Shown one piece after another: positions 6,129 to 6,280 of a stretch of 6,280 bases of DNA; position 1 is the stretch's first letter; each line of letters begins with the position of its first letter. The DNA lies in NCBI GenBank assembly GCA_010029175.1, contig RGNC01000118.1:1-6280 (forward strand), written 5' to 3'. The stretch comes from Synechococcaceae bacterium WB8_1B_136 (lineage in GTDB: Bacteria > Cyanobacteriota > Cyanobacteriia > PCC-6307 > Cyanobiaceae). A program made the position numbers and the translations under genes. The notes under the pieces are model-generated. The model did not search any database, was not told where the DNA came from, and saw nothing but the letters and a program-made list of their open reading frames with translations.

Positions 6129-6280
6129 GCGTCGCCGCGGCGCGCCTGCGGCCGCTCACCCTGCAACTGGTGCGCCAGCCGGGGCCGCTGCTGGCCCAGA
6201 TCGAGGCGGCCCTGGCGCCCCACGGGGTGCCGCTGCGCTGGGCAATCACCGCGGTGGAGCCGGGCGCAGCAGCGGTGCTC
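6125..6280 (+). CDS. Unrecognised gene coupled to the ferredoxin (5' part)
   Basis: An open frame starts at an ATG overlapping the ferredoxin TGA (ATGA) and stays open for 52 codons to the window edge. The visible residues begin MSVAAARLRPLTLQLVRQPG and continue through LLAQIEAALAPHGVPLRWAI. This looks like a beta strand, then an amphipathic helix, then a second strand (RWAITAVEPG), suggesting a small alpha/beta fold. There is no signal peptide, membrane helix or cysteine in this part. I do not recognise the family. The stop-start overlap suggests translational coupling and stoichiometric production with the ferredoxin, so it could be a partner or work in the same pathway; that is inference. 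The start is supported only by the overlap and open frame. Confidence 0.72.
   Translation, partial: MSVAAARLRPLTLQLVRQPGPLLAQIEAALAPHGVPLRWAITAVEPGAAAVL

Overview
The window is a stretch of GC-rich cyanobacterial chromosome. The organism is most likely a picocyanobacterium of the high-GC Cyanobium/Synechococcus/Vulcanococcus type. Three observations support this. The H+-ATP synthase genes run in the cyanobacterial order c, b', b, delta, alpha, gamma, with the b subunit split into two genes (b and b') and no beta or epsilon gene following gamma. The gamma subunit has the photosynthetic-type insertion but none of the chloroplast regulatory cysteines. The gene starts mostly lack Shine-Dalgarno sequences. 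The genus is an inference from gene order, base composition and protein character. All genes seen are on the + strand.

Bases 1-4336 are the distal part of the atp1 operon. It holds the last 24 codons of the c subunit, including its proton-carrying glutamate, then b' (196-657), b (654-1172), delta (1172-1720), alpha (1771-3288) and gamma (3319-4272). The b'/b and b/delta junctions overlap by 4 and 1 bases, which suggests translational coupling of the single-copy stalk subunits. A GC-rich hairpin lies in the 120-base gap between c and b', where expression must step down from the multi-copy ring subunit to single-copy stalk subunits. A strong intrinsic terminator (4292-4336) closes the operon. 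Together these genes encode the peripheral stalk (b, b', delta), the non-catalytic alpha subunit and the rotating shaft (gamma). The a subunit presumably lies upstream, and beta and epsilon lie elsewhere on the chromosome.

Bases 4337-6280 hold a separate, less well understood cluster of four same-strand genes. They are a small alanine-rich predicted lipoprotein (4485-4973), a putative 2-oxoglutarate/Fe(II) oxygenase of the TIGR02466 type (5007-5753), a plant-type [2Fe-2S] ferredoxin that resembles the non-photosynthetic Fed2 group (5805-6128), and the first 52 codons of an unrecognised gene whose ATG overlaps the ferredoxin stop (6125 onward). No terminator was seen between these genes, so they may be co-transcribed. 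Their joint function is not known from the sequence.

The ATP synthase part is ordinary. The points most worth a second look are the ferredoxin with an extra cysteine beside its first cluster ligand and its coupled unknown partner, and the lipoprotein with an 11-residue repeat. I saw no mobile element, CRISPR array, tRNA or rRNA.
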